64,000 nt of DNA from Nelumbo lutea (taxonomy: Eukaryota > Streptophyta > Magnoliopsida > Proteales > Nelumbonaceae), in contig JAKGHH010000003.1 in the NCBI GenBank assembly GCA_022828595.1, positions 59,819,759 through 59,883,758 on the forward strand, given 5' to 3'. The notes under the pieces are model-generated. The model searched no databases and was not told where the DNA came from. It worked only from the letters and a program-made list of their open reading frames with translations. Of the stretch, positions 1 through 12,380 are shown piece by piece. A program made the translations under genes and the position numbers. Position 1 is the stretch's first letter; each line of letters opens with the position of its first letter.

Positions 1-1544
1 GTGACCCCAAGACCCCATCCCCAAAGCTAGAATTTGGTCAGGGAGAGATCCACTCAATTCTGAGTTTTTGAGTTGGTACTAATTTGACCAAGGAAAATAT
101 GGAAGCCATAAACTTGATTTTGGTTGTTTAGTTCAGTCCAATATCACTAAGTTTATTGACAATGATGGTTTTTTTAAGCCATTGACAATTTTGATAAACA
201 TATAAGGAAACATACCAATTTGATAAATTTGCAAAAACAATCATAGACTGCAAATGAAAGATAATATATTATTCAAAGAAAATCTCTTACTCATTGGAGA
301 GGCCTAAAAAATGGAACTAAACACAAAATGAGCTTTTTATGAGTTATTCGAGCTTTGCTCATGAAAAGTTCAATTCAACTTGGTCTAAATCAAGCTTCGA
401 GAATAAAGCTTGACTCATGAAACTTACAAATCTAATTGAGCTTATATTATATATAATATTTTTAATTTATTATATGTATAATAATAAATAATTTCTTTTA
501 TGTATAATAAAAGCATTTTTTATATTTTCTATTTTTTATATGTATGTGTGTGTATATATAATTGTCAATTTTTTATATGAAACCTGACTCACTTTTGAAC
601 TTGAACATATGAGATTTTAAGTCAAACTGAATTTGGGGTCATGTTTCTAGTTTGAATCTAGCTTGAGCCCAAACTAAAGCTCATGGTTTTCTATCGAGCC
701 AAGCTGGAGCAGCCATATTTTCAGCTCAGTGCAAATTCACCCAAATAGAAAAACTATGATGCTAAGGGTAATATTGTTCCTATCCTAAAAGGAGATAGGT
801 GTATGCAAATGAGATAGAATTAGCTAAACACTTTAGCTGTTCAGCAGGTTGTGGAACCAATGATAAAATTCCACACGAGTGATAAATACATGGGGGTGTG
901 TAGGGCTAACCATGATTTGGTAATCGAACCGTGGGTATATTTTCTAAACTGAACCGATATCACCAATTTTTGCATTTATCCGAACCAAAACCGAATCGAA
1001 ACAAGCGATTAACCAATTAACCGATCTTTGGTTTTCTTTTTTTTTTTATTTTGTCATTTTTATCAAAGAAAAGGAGTTTCCTTTCTAAAATGGCAAAAAA
1101 TAGAAAAGAAAAAACTTAAAAAGAGAACCTAACTGAACTAATCACAAAAACTTTATATTCCCAAGTCCTAACAAACCTCACAAAGCTAGTTCTCAAGAAA
1201 AATCATAGTAGAAATAACAAAAAAAAAGAACATATTAAAAATTGCCACATGCTTGCAGGAACTACATATATGACGGAACCTAATACAGAGGATAATATCC
1301 CAAAACTACAAGGAATATTGTGTTAAGTTCTAAGAGAATTTTTTTTATTAACTTAACTTATAAATGTTGTGTTGCTTTTTTTTTTTTGACAAGATGGTGA
1401 AATATTCATTTGTTTAGAATCCCTTATCATCAATGCAATTACTTTTATCTGTTCAAAATTCAAAACTAAACATTAAATCCATAACTCATAAGACCATAAT
1501 CTAGAGCATCTTACTAGAGTGTGATCGTATTGGTATGTGTATGG
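1..1544. other. AT-rich intergenic DNA, no gene
   Basis: No coding region is recognisable. The stretch is AT-rich with poly-T runs near 1033 and 1376. Around 901-1030 a block rich in GAACCG and CCGAACC motifs resembles the subterminal part of a hAT-type element, but no partner end or target duplication was found. Confidence 0.6.
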
Positions 1545-2075
1545 GTTCCACCTAGGGGTGTCAATTGGACTGGATTTGGTCCAATGTGAGTCCATTACAA
1601 ATGGGTCTGATCCAATCCATCCCAATGAATATTTTAAACCATTTTGGACTGGTCTAGAGACTGCTCAATCTGTTCAAATTGTTATGAATTTAGATTAGTT
1701 TCAAGTCAAACCTGGTCTATTGATACCTATGTTCTTATCTTCTATCAATGAACCAGATATTAACTCAATCCAATATAAATTTATTATGGACGGACCAGGT
1801 CCAATCCAATATGTCATATTGGTCCATCCAACATGTCCTATTGGTCCATCCAATCCGTCCAAATGGATTTTGATTTAGACGCAATGAACCAGATATCAAC
1901 TCAATCCAATATAAATTTATTATGGACGGACCATGTCCAATCCAATATGTCATATTGGTCCATCCAGTTCATCCAATTTCAACATGTCTTATAGGTCCAT
2001 CCAATCCATCCAAATAGATTTTGATTTAGACTGAATCCAACCCAAAACCAGTCCATTTACACCCCTACTTCCACC
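1545..2075. mobile_element. hAT-type MITE with target-site duplication
   Basis: The element runs 1553-2067 (515 bp). Its left end begins TAGGGGTGTCAATTGGACTG and the reverse complement of its right end begins TAGGGGTGTAAATGGACTGG, giving terminal inverted repeats of about 20 bp. It is flanked by GTTCCACC (1545-1552) and CTTCCACC (2068-2075), an 8-bp duplication with one mismatch, as expected for hAT transposition. No transposase is encoded, so it would need an enzyme in trans. The interior is full of CCAATCCA/GGTCCA motifs and carries a 136-bp tandem duplication. Confidence 0.85.
1746..2031. repeat. Tandem duplication inside the hAT MITE
   Basis: The segment starting CAATGAACCAGATAT at 1746 recurs at 1882 (offset 136 bp) and ends with the same TTTTGATTTAGAC motif. 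The second copy carries a small extra insertion near 1965. This is internal amplification of the MITE. Confidence 0.8.
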
Positions 2076-3053
2076 AACAACAGGCTGAAGGATTTGATGT
2101 TCGGAGTTCCACCACGATCTCGAGGTCTCAAGCTGAGAGGCTAAGAAGAGGGAGAAAACAGAGATTGAGAGACGGAAAATGGGCAAGATTGAGCCTTGGG
2201 GAGAGTCCAACCGAAGACAAAGAGAGATTGAATCCGAGAGGAGAGAATCGAGAGAAAAGGGGCGAAGGGATAAGAAAAACCAGAGGTTTGGAAAAGGAGA
2301 AGAATGGGAGAGAAAGAGAACTGGCGTCCAGCACTTCGGTGACTCCCAGACGGCCGACGGCCGAGCACGAGCTAGGCCTAGAGTAGTTTCTGGGTATGAG
2401 TTTTTGGTTTGTTTTCTTTCAGAAATATGACAAGGAAAGGATTCGATTGATTCCTTTCATCCTTTAGGCTTAGGCTTGGTCATATATATATATATATATA
2501 TATATACGCCATACACTTTGGCCCATGGTGAGAGATTGAATACTTGTCGGCTCCATGTATTTTGTAACTGGTGTGAAGCGTTGTTATTGGTTCGATAGCC
2601 TACAGTCAACTACTACTTAATTAGTCCCAATTTACTATGACACTTGTTCAGGACTAGATGTGTGAAATTCGATTACTCTCGAATTTATAGGTTTTTAGTC
2701 TTTACACAAATGGAACACCTGTCACCAATTAATTACTTGCACACCTCAAAGTATAGCAAAAAAATTCTATGTTAGATTGAGAATAAAATATAATCAAATT
2801 CTTCGAATAATAGATGATTTTTAGTTGTTCTTGAATGGTTGATGAGAAATTTTAAATAAAATTCTCTAAAATTAGAACCCTCCTTACTTGTATTAATACA
2901 TTTATTATAATTCAATTATACTACTTCAAGGAAAAACAATGAATCCCATCCAAGGTTCAAATTATCAAATATTTATAGAAAAGAAAAAAGGTGGTCCATT
3001 GCAAAAACTCCACCAATGCGGGGTGGATTTATTTAAACCTATTCTATTGTATT
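2076..3053. other. Intergenic; purine-rich block and (AT)n
   Basis: 2128-2430 is strongly purine-rich on the plus strand, so several frames stay open on both strands. The translations are low-complexity R/E/K or S/F/L strings with no recognisable domain, and no gene is called. 2482-2506 is an (AT)n microsatellite. The rest is AT-rich with nothing identifiable. Confidence 0.5.
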
Positions 3054-3145
3054 CATTTTACTAAAATACCCCTTATAGTTTATAATCTATTTATTTAATC
3101 AGTTTTTTAACAATTGCAAGCTATAGGGGGTGTTTTATTAAAATG
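3054..3145. mobile_element. Small inverted-repeat element (92 bp)
   Basis: The 25 bp at 3054-3078 (starting CATTTTACTAAAATACCCC) match the reverse complement of 3121-3145 at about 22 of 25 positions, with a short AT-rich loop between. This is the shape of a very short MITE. No convincing target duplication was seen. Confidence 0.55.
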
Positions 3146-3161
3146 TAAATCATGGGGTAAA

Positions 3162-4061
3162 TATAAACATTAAAATTTTCATGGGCTCCTAAATAGGCCC
3201 AGCCCGCATATCTCATGGGCCTTAATATGGGTCATTCTATGTGGACCATTCCCCATACTCTTAAATATGTGCATGGGCCTTAACATTTGTGCTTTGTTAT
3301 TGTAAATCCATTAGCATGGTGCAAGGATCCATGAACCCACTTTGGAATTAAACCTAAACTCAAATTCAAATTCAAATCAAGTCCTAGTGGTTTATGGAAA
3401 TAATCCAATTAAAGCCTATTCCAAGTCCCAAAAATGAAAATCTAGTCAATGACGGAAGAGAAAATAATTGGTTGAAAATCATCCCCTCTATAAATGATAA
3501 ATTACCAATCGTCTTCTTTATGAAAGGCAATTAGAGCCAATCAAATTTCTAGTCAATCAAGGCACATCTTCCCATAGATGGAAAATAATCAATGGTTGAA
3601 AATAAATTATTCTCTCAAAGAATATAAATAATTATAACCTTTCACTAAGTGAAGAAATCTCTTATGAAGAAAGAAGCACATACACCATCTTCTAAGGAGC
3701 AAAGCCACAATACCTTTGAAATCTAACAGAGTCATTCTTTTGATCAAACTTTCCAAGCCCAATTGAAGGAAGTGATCTCCATTGTTGTCTAAAGTATGGG
3801 AGTACATCATCTAACCCCCGGCTTCAATTCATCTAATCCAAATCCTCAAATTGCAAGAAATACTTCATCAAAAGATAATCAAATGTTCTATCTCTTTTAA
3901 AGGAGTCTCAAATATAGAGAAATTGAATTTTGTCTTCATTTTTCTTGTATTTGAATTTATACACAATATTTGTCTCGACAATAAATTTTAGTAAATCCCT
4001 AAAATTATAAGAGGTATTTTAGTAAATGACCCTAAAAATTGTGTATCTTGTATTCCCAACA
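3162..4061. mobile_element. Solo LTR (about 900 bp)
   Basis: About 360 bp at its left side match a second copy at 59839-60200, where the terminus reads TGTAGACATTAAA. Here it reads TATAAACATTAAA, so the canonical TG has probably become TA. The right end is CCCAACA (CA terminus). Flanks GTAAA (3157-3161) and ATAAA (4062-4066) fit a 5-bp duplication with one mismatch. A TATA-like CTATAAATGA sits near 3487. No retrotransposon coding region adjoins it, so it looks like a solo LTR. The superfamily is unassigned. Confidence 0.6.
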
Positions 4062-5249
4062 ATAAATAGTTGGATAATATTCTTTTTTAGTTCAGTATTT
4101 TTGTGGTAACTATGTGAGGATGACTACTAACATTTGAAATTGTAAAACCCCATAACATTATTTCCATGAGTCTCAATATTGATACGATACACACGGTACA
4201 AATGTAACACAAATCAACGTTGTAAACTTTGGTTCCACCAATAGTCGTTTTCTAACCATACCACATGGTTTCCTTCCATTATAGTGTATTTGATGCAACC
4301 ACACGTGCTAATGGGATTTGAAGTTTCCATTGGTTTCATACTTCTCTCTAATTCCCTCAAATCTTCTCTCTCGTCCATCTTATCACTTCTACTCCACCCT
4401 AACCAGATCAGAATCTTCAATATCACTAGGAGAAGGAGAACTTCAGAATACCCTAAAAATAACTCAACTCACTCGAGATTTCCTACTCACTTTTTTCATC
4501 CATTCTCTACCCATTTTTCCTACCCACTTTCTACTCGCAATGAATTAGAACCACACATCTCTATTAAGAATTAAGAGGTATATGACTACAATTCACAACT
4601 GGTAGAGAGTGGATAAAAAAGTGAATAGGAAATTTAGACTCAACAATTACAGGCATCCAAAACTCCCATCTAGATCCAATATTCTCTACAAAAATCCATC
4701 CCTCGAACCCTGCAGAATCCATACCAATAACATTGATATAGCCAATGAGGTTTGGATTGGGTTGCTGAAAGTATTAAATTATTAAAGAATATAAAAATCC
4801 AAATATAATTTAGCCATCTTATCAAAAGATATTTGATTAATTGAACCAATAACCACACATACATACAAACATTGAAACATACATACATACTAGATCTATT
4901 GGTATTACACAATAGTTGGATTGGTCTGTCGGTAGAAGTTGGTAAGGACTCAGGGATGGGGATAGAAGAATGTAAATGGAGCCCACTGGCCATAACATAG
5001 AGAACCTGCAGTTCATAGAATTGATCCAGCATCCCTGCTTTGGGAGTGATGCTGACTAACCATCTCAACTACCGCTTATTGACAAAATTTATCAGTAAAA
5101 AAGACAAAAAAATATACTTTTTTTTTCCTTACATATGTTAGCTATAAAATTAAGTGGGCAAAGGTGAAGTAGTGATTGCATATTTTCATATTGTATTCAT
5201 CAATCATAATGTAACCCCTTATTTTCAAGTCAATGCAATAACCATATTA
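4062..5249. other. Intergenic, nothing recognised
   Basis: A minus-strand reading frame of 132 codons at 4670-5068 is open, but its product shows no recognisable domain. Part of it is low-complexity sequence translated from ACATAC repeats near 4860-4890. It could be a scrap of a gene exon, but this cannot be supported. The remainder is AT-rich. Confidence 0.4.
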
Positions 5250-5814
5250 TATATTTATGGGAAACTTTCTCATCAATCCTTGTATTTTGGCTCGAGTGAT
5301 AATTTTGGTCTTCAAACTTTAAAATGTAATAATTCAATATCCAAACTTTTAAAATGTGACAATCTAGCATCTGTCATTAATCAATCCTTTAATTATCCGT
5401 TAAGTGATATTTGAAAAGTCAAAAATGCCATCTATTTCTCTTTATCAACCATCCAAACGTTGACAATAAAATGAACAGTCCCAAATTCTAGATTCATCTA
5501 AACAATCGCCAACTTTTTTGAATAGAAGATGCTAGGATTTGGGACTGTTCAGTTTGTTGTCAACGTTTGGATGGTTGATAAAGAGAATTAGATGGCATCT
5601 GAAAAGCATTTTTGACTTTTCAAATGTCATTTAATGGCTAATTAACGGACTGGTAAACGGCAAGTACTGGATTGTCACATTTTAAAAGTTTTGGTACTGG
5701 ATTGTCACATCTTGAAAGTTCAAGTACTTGATTATCATATTTTAAAATTCAGGGACTAAATTGTCACTTGAGCCAAAATATAGGGTACTGATCGGGAATT
5801 TTCCCTATATTTAT
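5250..5814. mobile_element. Mutator-like MITE with long terminal inverted repeats
   Basis: The element spans 5259-5805 (547 bp) and is almost one long palindrome. The left arm begins GGGAAACTTTCTCATCAATC; the reverse complement of the right arm begins GGGAAAATTCCCGATCAGTA. Both continue into TATTTTGGCTC(G/A)AGTGA and remain alignable for roughly 250 bp each. It is flanked on both sides by the identical 9-bp TATATTTAT (5250-5258 and 5806-5814). A 9-bp target duplication with long TIRs is the signature of Mutator-like elements. No coding capacity is present. Confidence 0.85.
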
Positions 5815-7189
5815 ATATGGCACTGAATAGAGTGGAATGGTGGAGCAGGAATCATGGCCCCGGGATCTGCTGTAAATACAGACATGTATGAGGGGTAATT
5901 TGGGTTCAATGTCAAGGGGGCGGGGGGAGATTCTCAATTCATGGAGATGCTGTTTAGAGTTTAAATCAACTTCCTACAACACATCCCATCCATGTATTAG
6001 AAACATCTTTTGATTATGACATTATCTATATTATCATCGGAAAATATTTTCTATACATGGTATGAATGTACTATGGGACGTTGTGGCGAACAATCTTGTG
6101 GGGGACTGATTTGACCTCTGAGAGCCTAAGAGGTGAAAATAAATACATTAGGGATTTAATTTTTAAATTCTGAGGTGGAGTATACTGTAAAAAGGCCCAT
6201 GTATATAATGGGGCTACGTAACCAGAGTAGATAAGTCAGTGTTAACACCCACCATGCCTCGAGATCTGCTGCAAAATACTGACGTTTGATTTTACAATAG
6301 ATTCATGTAGCCAAATCTATATATATAGCTGGGATAACTGACATGGATAGTTAAATTGACTGATAAGTCCTTACCAAGAAAAAGCAGTTGACCGAAAAGA
6401 TGCTAAAGGCCCACAGATATTCTATGTTGTTACTTGTTTATGCCTGTTTATCTCGATATATGATCAGTCCCCACAACCTCTCACAGCATATTTCCATTGT
6501 ATATTAGAAATATTTCCTGATGATAATATTAAAGATGATATCATCATCGAGAGATGTTCTTACATAAGATGAGAATATACTATAAAACATTGTAGGAGGC
6601 AATCTTGTGAAGGGCTGATTTGGATTCATTTATCTAACCCAATTGGAAAACTTCAGCTTAAAGCCTTAGACCCTCTTACCTAAAGAAGCCCTTCTGTTGA
6701 GGATACCTTCAAATTAAAACTTTGGAACTCCGGACAGCTGATATCATTAGCTGAAATCACAATACATTATACCATGTGGAATATAGGGCTGATGTGGACT
6801 AGAAAAGTGAACACGTGGCCAATTCAAAAGGGTGTCCCCTATTTGATGGACAGTTCCAATTGGCCACCGGTTAGCCATAGCTAACTTACCAATTGATCTC
6901 TACATGTATTAATTAGTTTATTAGTTGGATTATCCTTTTTTAAATCCGTGGGCTCTCACATCTGGACGCGATATGACAGTTTCTGAAGTGAATATAAGGA
7001 AAGACAAGTTGATCATGATCAATCACATTTATTGTCTCTTATTATTAAGCAATAATAAACGAAAAAATAAATAAGATATTATAAGAATTGCAAATCCAAA
7101 AGAACTACATTAGTAAAATACTACTACATCAGTAAAATATTTTTTTTGGTAAATTATATATTATTATCTATACTTTTAGTGTAGTGGCA
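5815..7189. other. Intergenic with a diverged internal duplication
   Basis: Two diverged blocks in direct orientation recur. One near 5855-6115 contains GATCTGCTG then CAATCTTGTG; one near 6240-6640 contains GATCTGCTG then CAATCTTGTG in the same order, with ATGTATTAGAAACATC and GTATATTAGAAATATT between. No coding sequence is visible. Confidence 0.4.
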
Positions 7190-7590
7190 ATTTGTTTATG
7201 GACCGGGCCGGGTTCAGGCTGAGGTTTGCCTTGGTATTAATAGAATATATTTAGGTCCAAACCTGAGCCCGGCTCGACCATCAGTCTTAGGTCTTGAGCC
7301 CGAAGCCTGGGCCTGAGTTTGAGTCCGGCTAGAAAATTGAAAAAAAATATATATTTTTCTTTTTTATTCAATAAAAAACTGTTTTGTTTATATTAAAAGA
7401 TATCCAAATTTAAAAAATAATAGAAGATTTCACTAAAATATATTTTTATTATATAATATATTATCATGTTAAGCTCAATCCAGGCTTTTTTTAGAAGGTT
7501 TGAGCCCACCAGCCTGAAATCCTGTACAAATCTGACTTAGATCGGGCTGGCCCATCAGGCTATATGGCCCATGAATAGGTCTTATCCTTT
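7190..7590. mobile_element. Possible hAT-type non-autonomous element
   Basis: Both sides of this stretch are rich in GGGCC/GCCCG motifs (7200-7330 and 7470-7580) around an AT-rich core, like the subterminal regions of hAT elements elsewhere in this window. Exact termini and target duplication were not resolved. Confidence 0.35.
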
Positions 7591-7739
7591 GAACTTTTAG
7601 ATTCCAACAAAGATTCCCTTTATTCACATTTCATTAGATAATTTTGAAAAAGATTCTCATGTGACTCATTAATTTTTTAAATCCCTAATTTGTCATTTTT
7701 TAATGTTTCTTTTATGTTTTTTTAGCTTCCATGTATTGT

Positions 7740-8130
7740 TGGTTTAATTGTGATATAGCCAAATTCATTCACAAATCATACTCAGACACGTGGCATTCCC
7801 AAGGTGGCATCATTCTCGCTTGTCATCACACGTAACGCTCGACCACGTAGTCATCGCCTTAATGACCCTAGTCTTAATGACACGTGATGTGCAGAGCCGT
7901 TACGGGGAGCTCATTGCACCAACCAGGGAAAAACTTCAATTATAAATATAGACCTTGGACTTCAGGTAACCTTCTTACGCACTAAAGTACACTTATTTGC
8001 TCTTACTTCTCACTCACCTCAGAGTTCTCACCCCTAGGATCATGCCTCAGGGCCTCAAACGTCTTTTTGTGCTTACAAGTGGAATCCTCGGCCTCATCAA
8101 CCTCACATTGGAAGCTCCCGTTTTGATCTT
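7740..8130 (+). mobile_element. LTR-like promoter fragment
   Basis: A less AT-rich island holds several CACGTG/ACGTGGC-type motifs (7785-7890), a TATA box TATAAATATA at 7941-7950, and a following pyrimidine-rich leader (CTTACTTCTCACTCACCTCAG near 8000). That order resembles the U3-R-U5 region of a plant LTR retrotransposon. No PBS, gag or second LTR adjoins it, so it is at most a fragment. Confidence 0.4.
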
Positions 8131-8164
8131 GTGGTAGTCTTTGACAACATCAAATTAGTATTAA

Positions 8165-8710
8165 TTATTTTTATACGAAAGCACTTTTATGAAATCACTT
8201 TTACAAAAAAAAAACTTTTATGAAAGCACTTTTATAGAATTACTTTTATAAAAGTACTTTTAGAAAATTACTTTTATGAAAGAACATTTACGAAAATACT
8301 TTTATGAAAGTATTTTTTTATAAAACACATCTACGAAAGTACTTTTATAAAAGTACTTTTACAAAAGCACATTTATGAAAGTTTTTTTATAAAAATACTT
8401 TTGTAGAAGTACTTTTACAAGTCTATGGAAGTACTTTTCAAAAAGTGCTTTTACAAAAGTACTTTATACAAGCACTTCTACGAAAGTACTTTTATAAAAA
8501 CACTTCTGCGAAAGTACTTTAATAAAAACACTTCTACGAAAGTACTTTTATAAAGTCTATGGAAGTACTTTTCGAAAAGTACTTTTACAAAAGCACTTTT
8601 TTTAAGTACTTTCAATAAAGTGCTTTTGTAGAATCACTTTTATGAAAATGTTTTTACCAAAGTACTTTTATAAAAGTGTTTTTTCAATGCTAAAAATGCT
8701 TTTATATAAC
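8165..8710. repeat. Degenerate AGTACTTTT/AGCACTTTT minisatellite
   Basis: The motif AAAGTACTTTTATAAAAGC and variants (AAAGCACTTTTATGAAA, AGTACTTTTACAAAAGC) recur throughout at roughly 15-20 bp spacing. Because AGTACT is palindromic, many units read nearly the same on both strands. Unit lengths vary, so this is an old decayed array. Confidence 0.75.
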
Positions 8711-8930
8711 TTTTGATATTTCATTCGATTTGAATTGGATCAAATCCAATTCATTTACATTTTAATGGGTTGGATTGGATTTTGTTTGTATTGGATTTAG
8801 ACTGGATTGGGTCCAACCCATCTATAAGTGGATTCACATTGGATTGGATTGGGTCCAGTCCATCTATAAGTGGACTCACATTGGACTGGATCAGGTTGGA
8901 CCAAATCCATCCAATTGACACCTCTACATC
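8711..8930. mobile_element. End of a hAT-type MITE related to 1553-2067
   Basis: GGATTGG/GGGTCCA motifs lead to a right terminus ending CCAATTGACACCTCTACA. Its reverse complement closely resembles the left end of the MITE at 1553. Two copies of an approximately 50-bp segment (CCATCTATAAGTGGA) occur at 8819 and 8859. The other end may have been overtaken by the adjacent minisatellite. Confidence 0.5.
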
Positions 8931-11900
8931 CCCTAGCTAGGGCCCTTCTTTTCTACTTAACCAAACCACCAATTTCCTATTTTCTTCTACATTCTATAAA
9001 ATCAAAAATACTTTCAAGGGTCCTTTGATAACCAATTAAGGGTCCGAACTGAAAAGCTTATTGTTTTATCTAATGAATAAGTTGTTTTAGGGATTTTTGG
9101 ACTGCAATCTCCCTCGGAAATTTTTTTTTTGCAGCCCTCTCCTGGTCTATTAGTAGGCCCCCTCTATAAACCACAGGCCCGTGAATTTAGCATCAATTTA
9201 CGGGCAAGATTCATAAGAAATCCTAGCTTCACCTAATGGTGGACTGAATCATAAAAATCCCCAAGTTTTAAGTCTTTTAGTTCAGCAACTTCATTCTTGA
9301 ATTGCCTCTTAGTCTCTATTTGGTTTTGGTTTGTTAGTAATAAGTCAAAAGCATTTGTGAATGGATACTAACCTAAAACCAACCAACAAATAGAAATAGA
9401 AATATGTGTTGCAATTCCCAGCTGTTTTTTCAGTATATATTTGGGGGAAGGGGGGGATTAAAGGGGTGGGGACAGTATGGTATATATGAGGTTCAGTGGC
9501 CTTACCACAGAGAGCCTAAAAACCTGAACTTATATGGGTTTGACCCCACACCTACGTATATGGAGAGACACCTACTGGGTCATCAGCTCTTGTACTTCCC
9601 TCATGCACGAGGCCCATCCTTATATGGAGGGTAAGCATCCCATTGTAATGTTGTCCTTGCACAATCATGCATGTGTAAAGCATTGAAAAAGCTTGAAACT
9701 GTAGGGATATTGGAGTATAGGACCATGACACAGTTTTAGCCCTTCAAAATTTGCCAACCATTCTATAAGTATGACCATGGAGTCTCTTTTTTAAAAGGGG
9801 GTTTTATTGTTCGGTCCATCTCAGAAATCTTAAATTCATCGTACAGGTGAAATGAATCCTATCGATGTCAAATTTACTAACAGGATGCGATTTATATCCA
9901 CCACCCAACAAACTAGACAATTTTGAAGTTTTCCCATTTGATGCTTTATTGCTAGACCCACTAAATAGTTAAAGCCACTAAGAAAATATTATGATATAAG
10001 ATATCTTCCATTAAGTTCTCATTTGGGAAGGTTTTGAGGCAGTTGCTTTTCAGCTATTATGAATTCTCGGGTTTCCTAAGTTTAAAGTATCAACACTTAT
10101 CGGTCTGTATTGGTTGATATATATCATATCTTATCGACCCATATTGGCTGGTTACAAATTCCAATTAAGTAACGAAACAAGGGTGTAGAAAAAGGATAAA
10201 TCAATTCAAATCCAACTGGGAGGCCTCTTCATCTTGAATCAATGTAATTTAGATAATAATATGAGTACACCTCTCCCAAGATCCTTCATGGGGAAATATT
10301 GGGTGACAATCAATTTATTGACTTTGGTGATCTAAAACATGATTTTAAAAAATGATTTAGAAATGGAACCGTTCTGGCCATTGGTTTTTAGGTTGACGGT
10401 TTGATTGTCTGGTTCGAATAGATGGTTCGTTCTAATAAAAATTTAATTAAAGATAAAAAACAGCCAAAACCATTGAACAAGTCAAGGGGTCAACGGTTCG
10501 ACCGCCCAGGTCAACTAGTCATTGACTGATTCAATGGTTTTTTGCCATAGACCAGGTTTAGGGTAAAACAGAACTGCTTACTTGGATGATTCACAGGCTG
10601 AACGGTCTAACCATATGGGTCAACGACTGTTCAAATATCTTCACCATTTTTTGTATAACAAGTATTTTATTTAAACTATTTTCAACATACATGCCAAAAT
10701 TTGCGTTTTGTTTTTCTCGATTCCATCTTATTAAAATTGATATCTTCAGAAGAAAATCTACATACTATATATAAAAAGAAAAAAGTTAAATGTGCTTAGT
10801 TATTCAGTAGGATGATTTTTTATAATAATAAGAATAAGAATAAGAGTTGTTAGATAACCCTTTACCATTTTCAATGTTCTAATTTTCACTGGATTCAAGA
10901 TCACAAAATATCAATAATGTTCCAAAAAATAATCAAATCATTTTCTAAGTTTTTTCATTAGATTTAATTTACTTTTTAATAAAAGCACTTTAATTGACTA
11001 TTGATTATAAAGAAATTCTTTAATTAAATAATAGTGCATCTAATCAGATGATTTTTATCAGAAATATTCCCTCAATCAGACGACATCATTTATTCACGCA
11101 GAAAAGTTGCCTATGTGATCAGGTAACCCAATTAAGTAACATCCTCCCCAAACGTTTGGAGAGCAAATTAAATTAATCATCAAACAAACAAAGAAAAAAA
11201 AAAAAAAAAAGTAAGTCAAGTCATGATTTTCATAGTTTGACAGTCTGTCTTAACCAGTTCGAAATTGGTCTAAGGCGGCCATAGGATCCATAAATGGGCC
11301 CTACCTAGCAGATTACTTAAACCACAAATCAACCCAAATAGAATTATCAACAACTATATACATAAGTACTGTAGGAAACAGTTTTGAAACAAAAATGAAA
11401 TGTACATAGTAGTCAAGCCAGTTGGATAAAAATAACCTCATTAGATGTTCACTTTGGGCGTATCCATGATTTGGTTGATGACATTCAACGGTGGGTCATC
11501 ATTCTTGAAATTGAAATTTGGGACAAAGAGCCTTTTATGGGCCCCATACCAAGTCTTGTATTGTACGCTAGGTCCAAAAAAACATCAAGAGGGCCCACAA
11601 TAATTTGCCATATGTCCTGCTTTTTGCCATTTGATTTTGTCGAATTTAATTGGACAATGGAGTGCTTTTTATAATGTTCAATTCAGATGGTTAAAATACT
11701 TGTCAAAATAAATCAGATGACCTAAAACAATCTAATAATGCTAATTCGTTTATATGGCGAATGATATTTTAGGGAGAATTGGCCCTGTGTTATGGTTCAA
11801 TTTCCATCGAGCCTCACATCATAAATATATATATATAGATAGATAGATAGTAAATGTGTATACATGTATTGCATGTGAAAATTTTAAGTACGTGTATTGC

Positions 11901-12057
11901 ATGTTAGAGCTTTTTTTATTTATTAAAATTTGAATTTTAAAGTAATGATATAATTAAAAATAAATTTAAATGTTTGTAGTAAATGTGCACATGTATTGCA
12001 CGTGGAAATTTTAAATTACAATAACAATGATTATTATTATTATTATTATTATTATTA
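8931..12057. other. Intergenic, no gene recognised
   Basis: Several short open frames exist but none encodes a recognisable domain. 10380-10620 has GGTTCGA/GGTCAACGGTT motifs that resemble transposon subterminal repeats. A poly-A tract lies at 11187-11210. GATA repeats occur at 11836-11849. Two copies of a GTAAATGTG...TGTATTGCA(T/C)GTG motif occur at 11851 and 11979. An (ATT)n microsatellite closes the stretch at about 12030-12057. Confidence 0.45.
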
Positions 12058-12380
12058 GGAAAAATTCCTTATCAATACCCTGTACCTTGGCTCGAGTGAC
12101 AATTTGGTCCCCAAACTTTAGAATAAGACAATCCAAAACCCAAACTTTCAAAATGTGACAATCTAATACCCAAACTTTCAAAACGTAACAATCCAGTATC
12201 TGTCGTTTATCAACTGTTAAGTGACATTTGAAAAGTCAAAAATGCCCTTCGAATGCCATCTAATTCTCTTTATCAACCATCCAAATGATGACAAAAAACT
12301 GAACAGTCCCAAATCCTAGCCTCTTTTATTCAAAAAAGTTGGTGACTGTTTAGAAGAATCTATATTTTGGGACTGTTAAC
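12058..12380. mobile_element. One arm of a Mutator-like MITE related to 5259-5805
   Basis: The sequence starts GGAAAAATTCCTTATCAATA and follows the left arm and centre of the 5259-5805 element, including GGCTCGAGTGACAATTTGGT, the CATTTGAAAAGTCAAAAATGCC block and GAACAGTCCCAAATCC. The matching right arm is not present; sequence diverges at about 12375. It is a half-element, lost by deletion or overwritten by the next insertion. Confidence 0.7.

Noticed and set aside
2128..2430. Several overlapping open frames on both strands
   Set aside because: They arise from purine-rich low-complexity sequence; products are R/E/K or S/F/L runs without a domain.
4670..5068. 132-codon minus-strand frame
   Set aside because: No recognisable domain. 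Part is translated from ACATAC repeats, and no splice or promoter context supports a gene.
8165..8710. Regular short repeats resembling a CRISPR array
   Set aside because: Unit length varies, there are no unique spacers or cas genes, and the DNA is plant nuclear.
9404..9634. 76-codon open frame
   Set aside because: No recognisable domain, single exon in AT-rich repeat-bearing DNA, and no supporting context.
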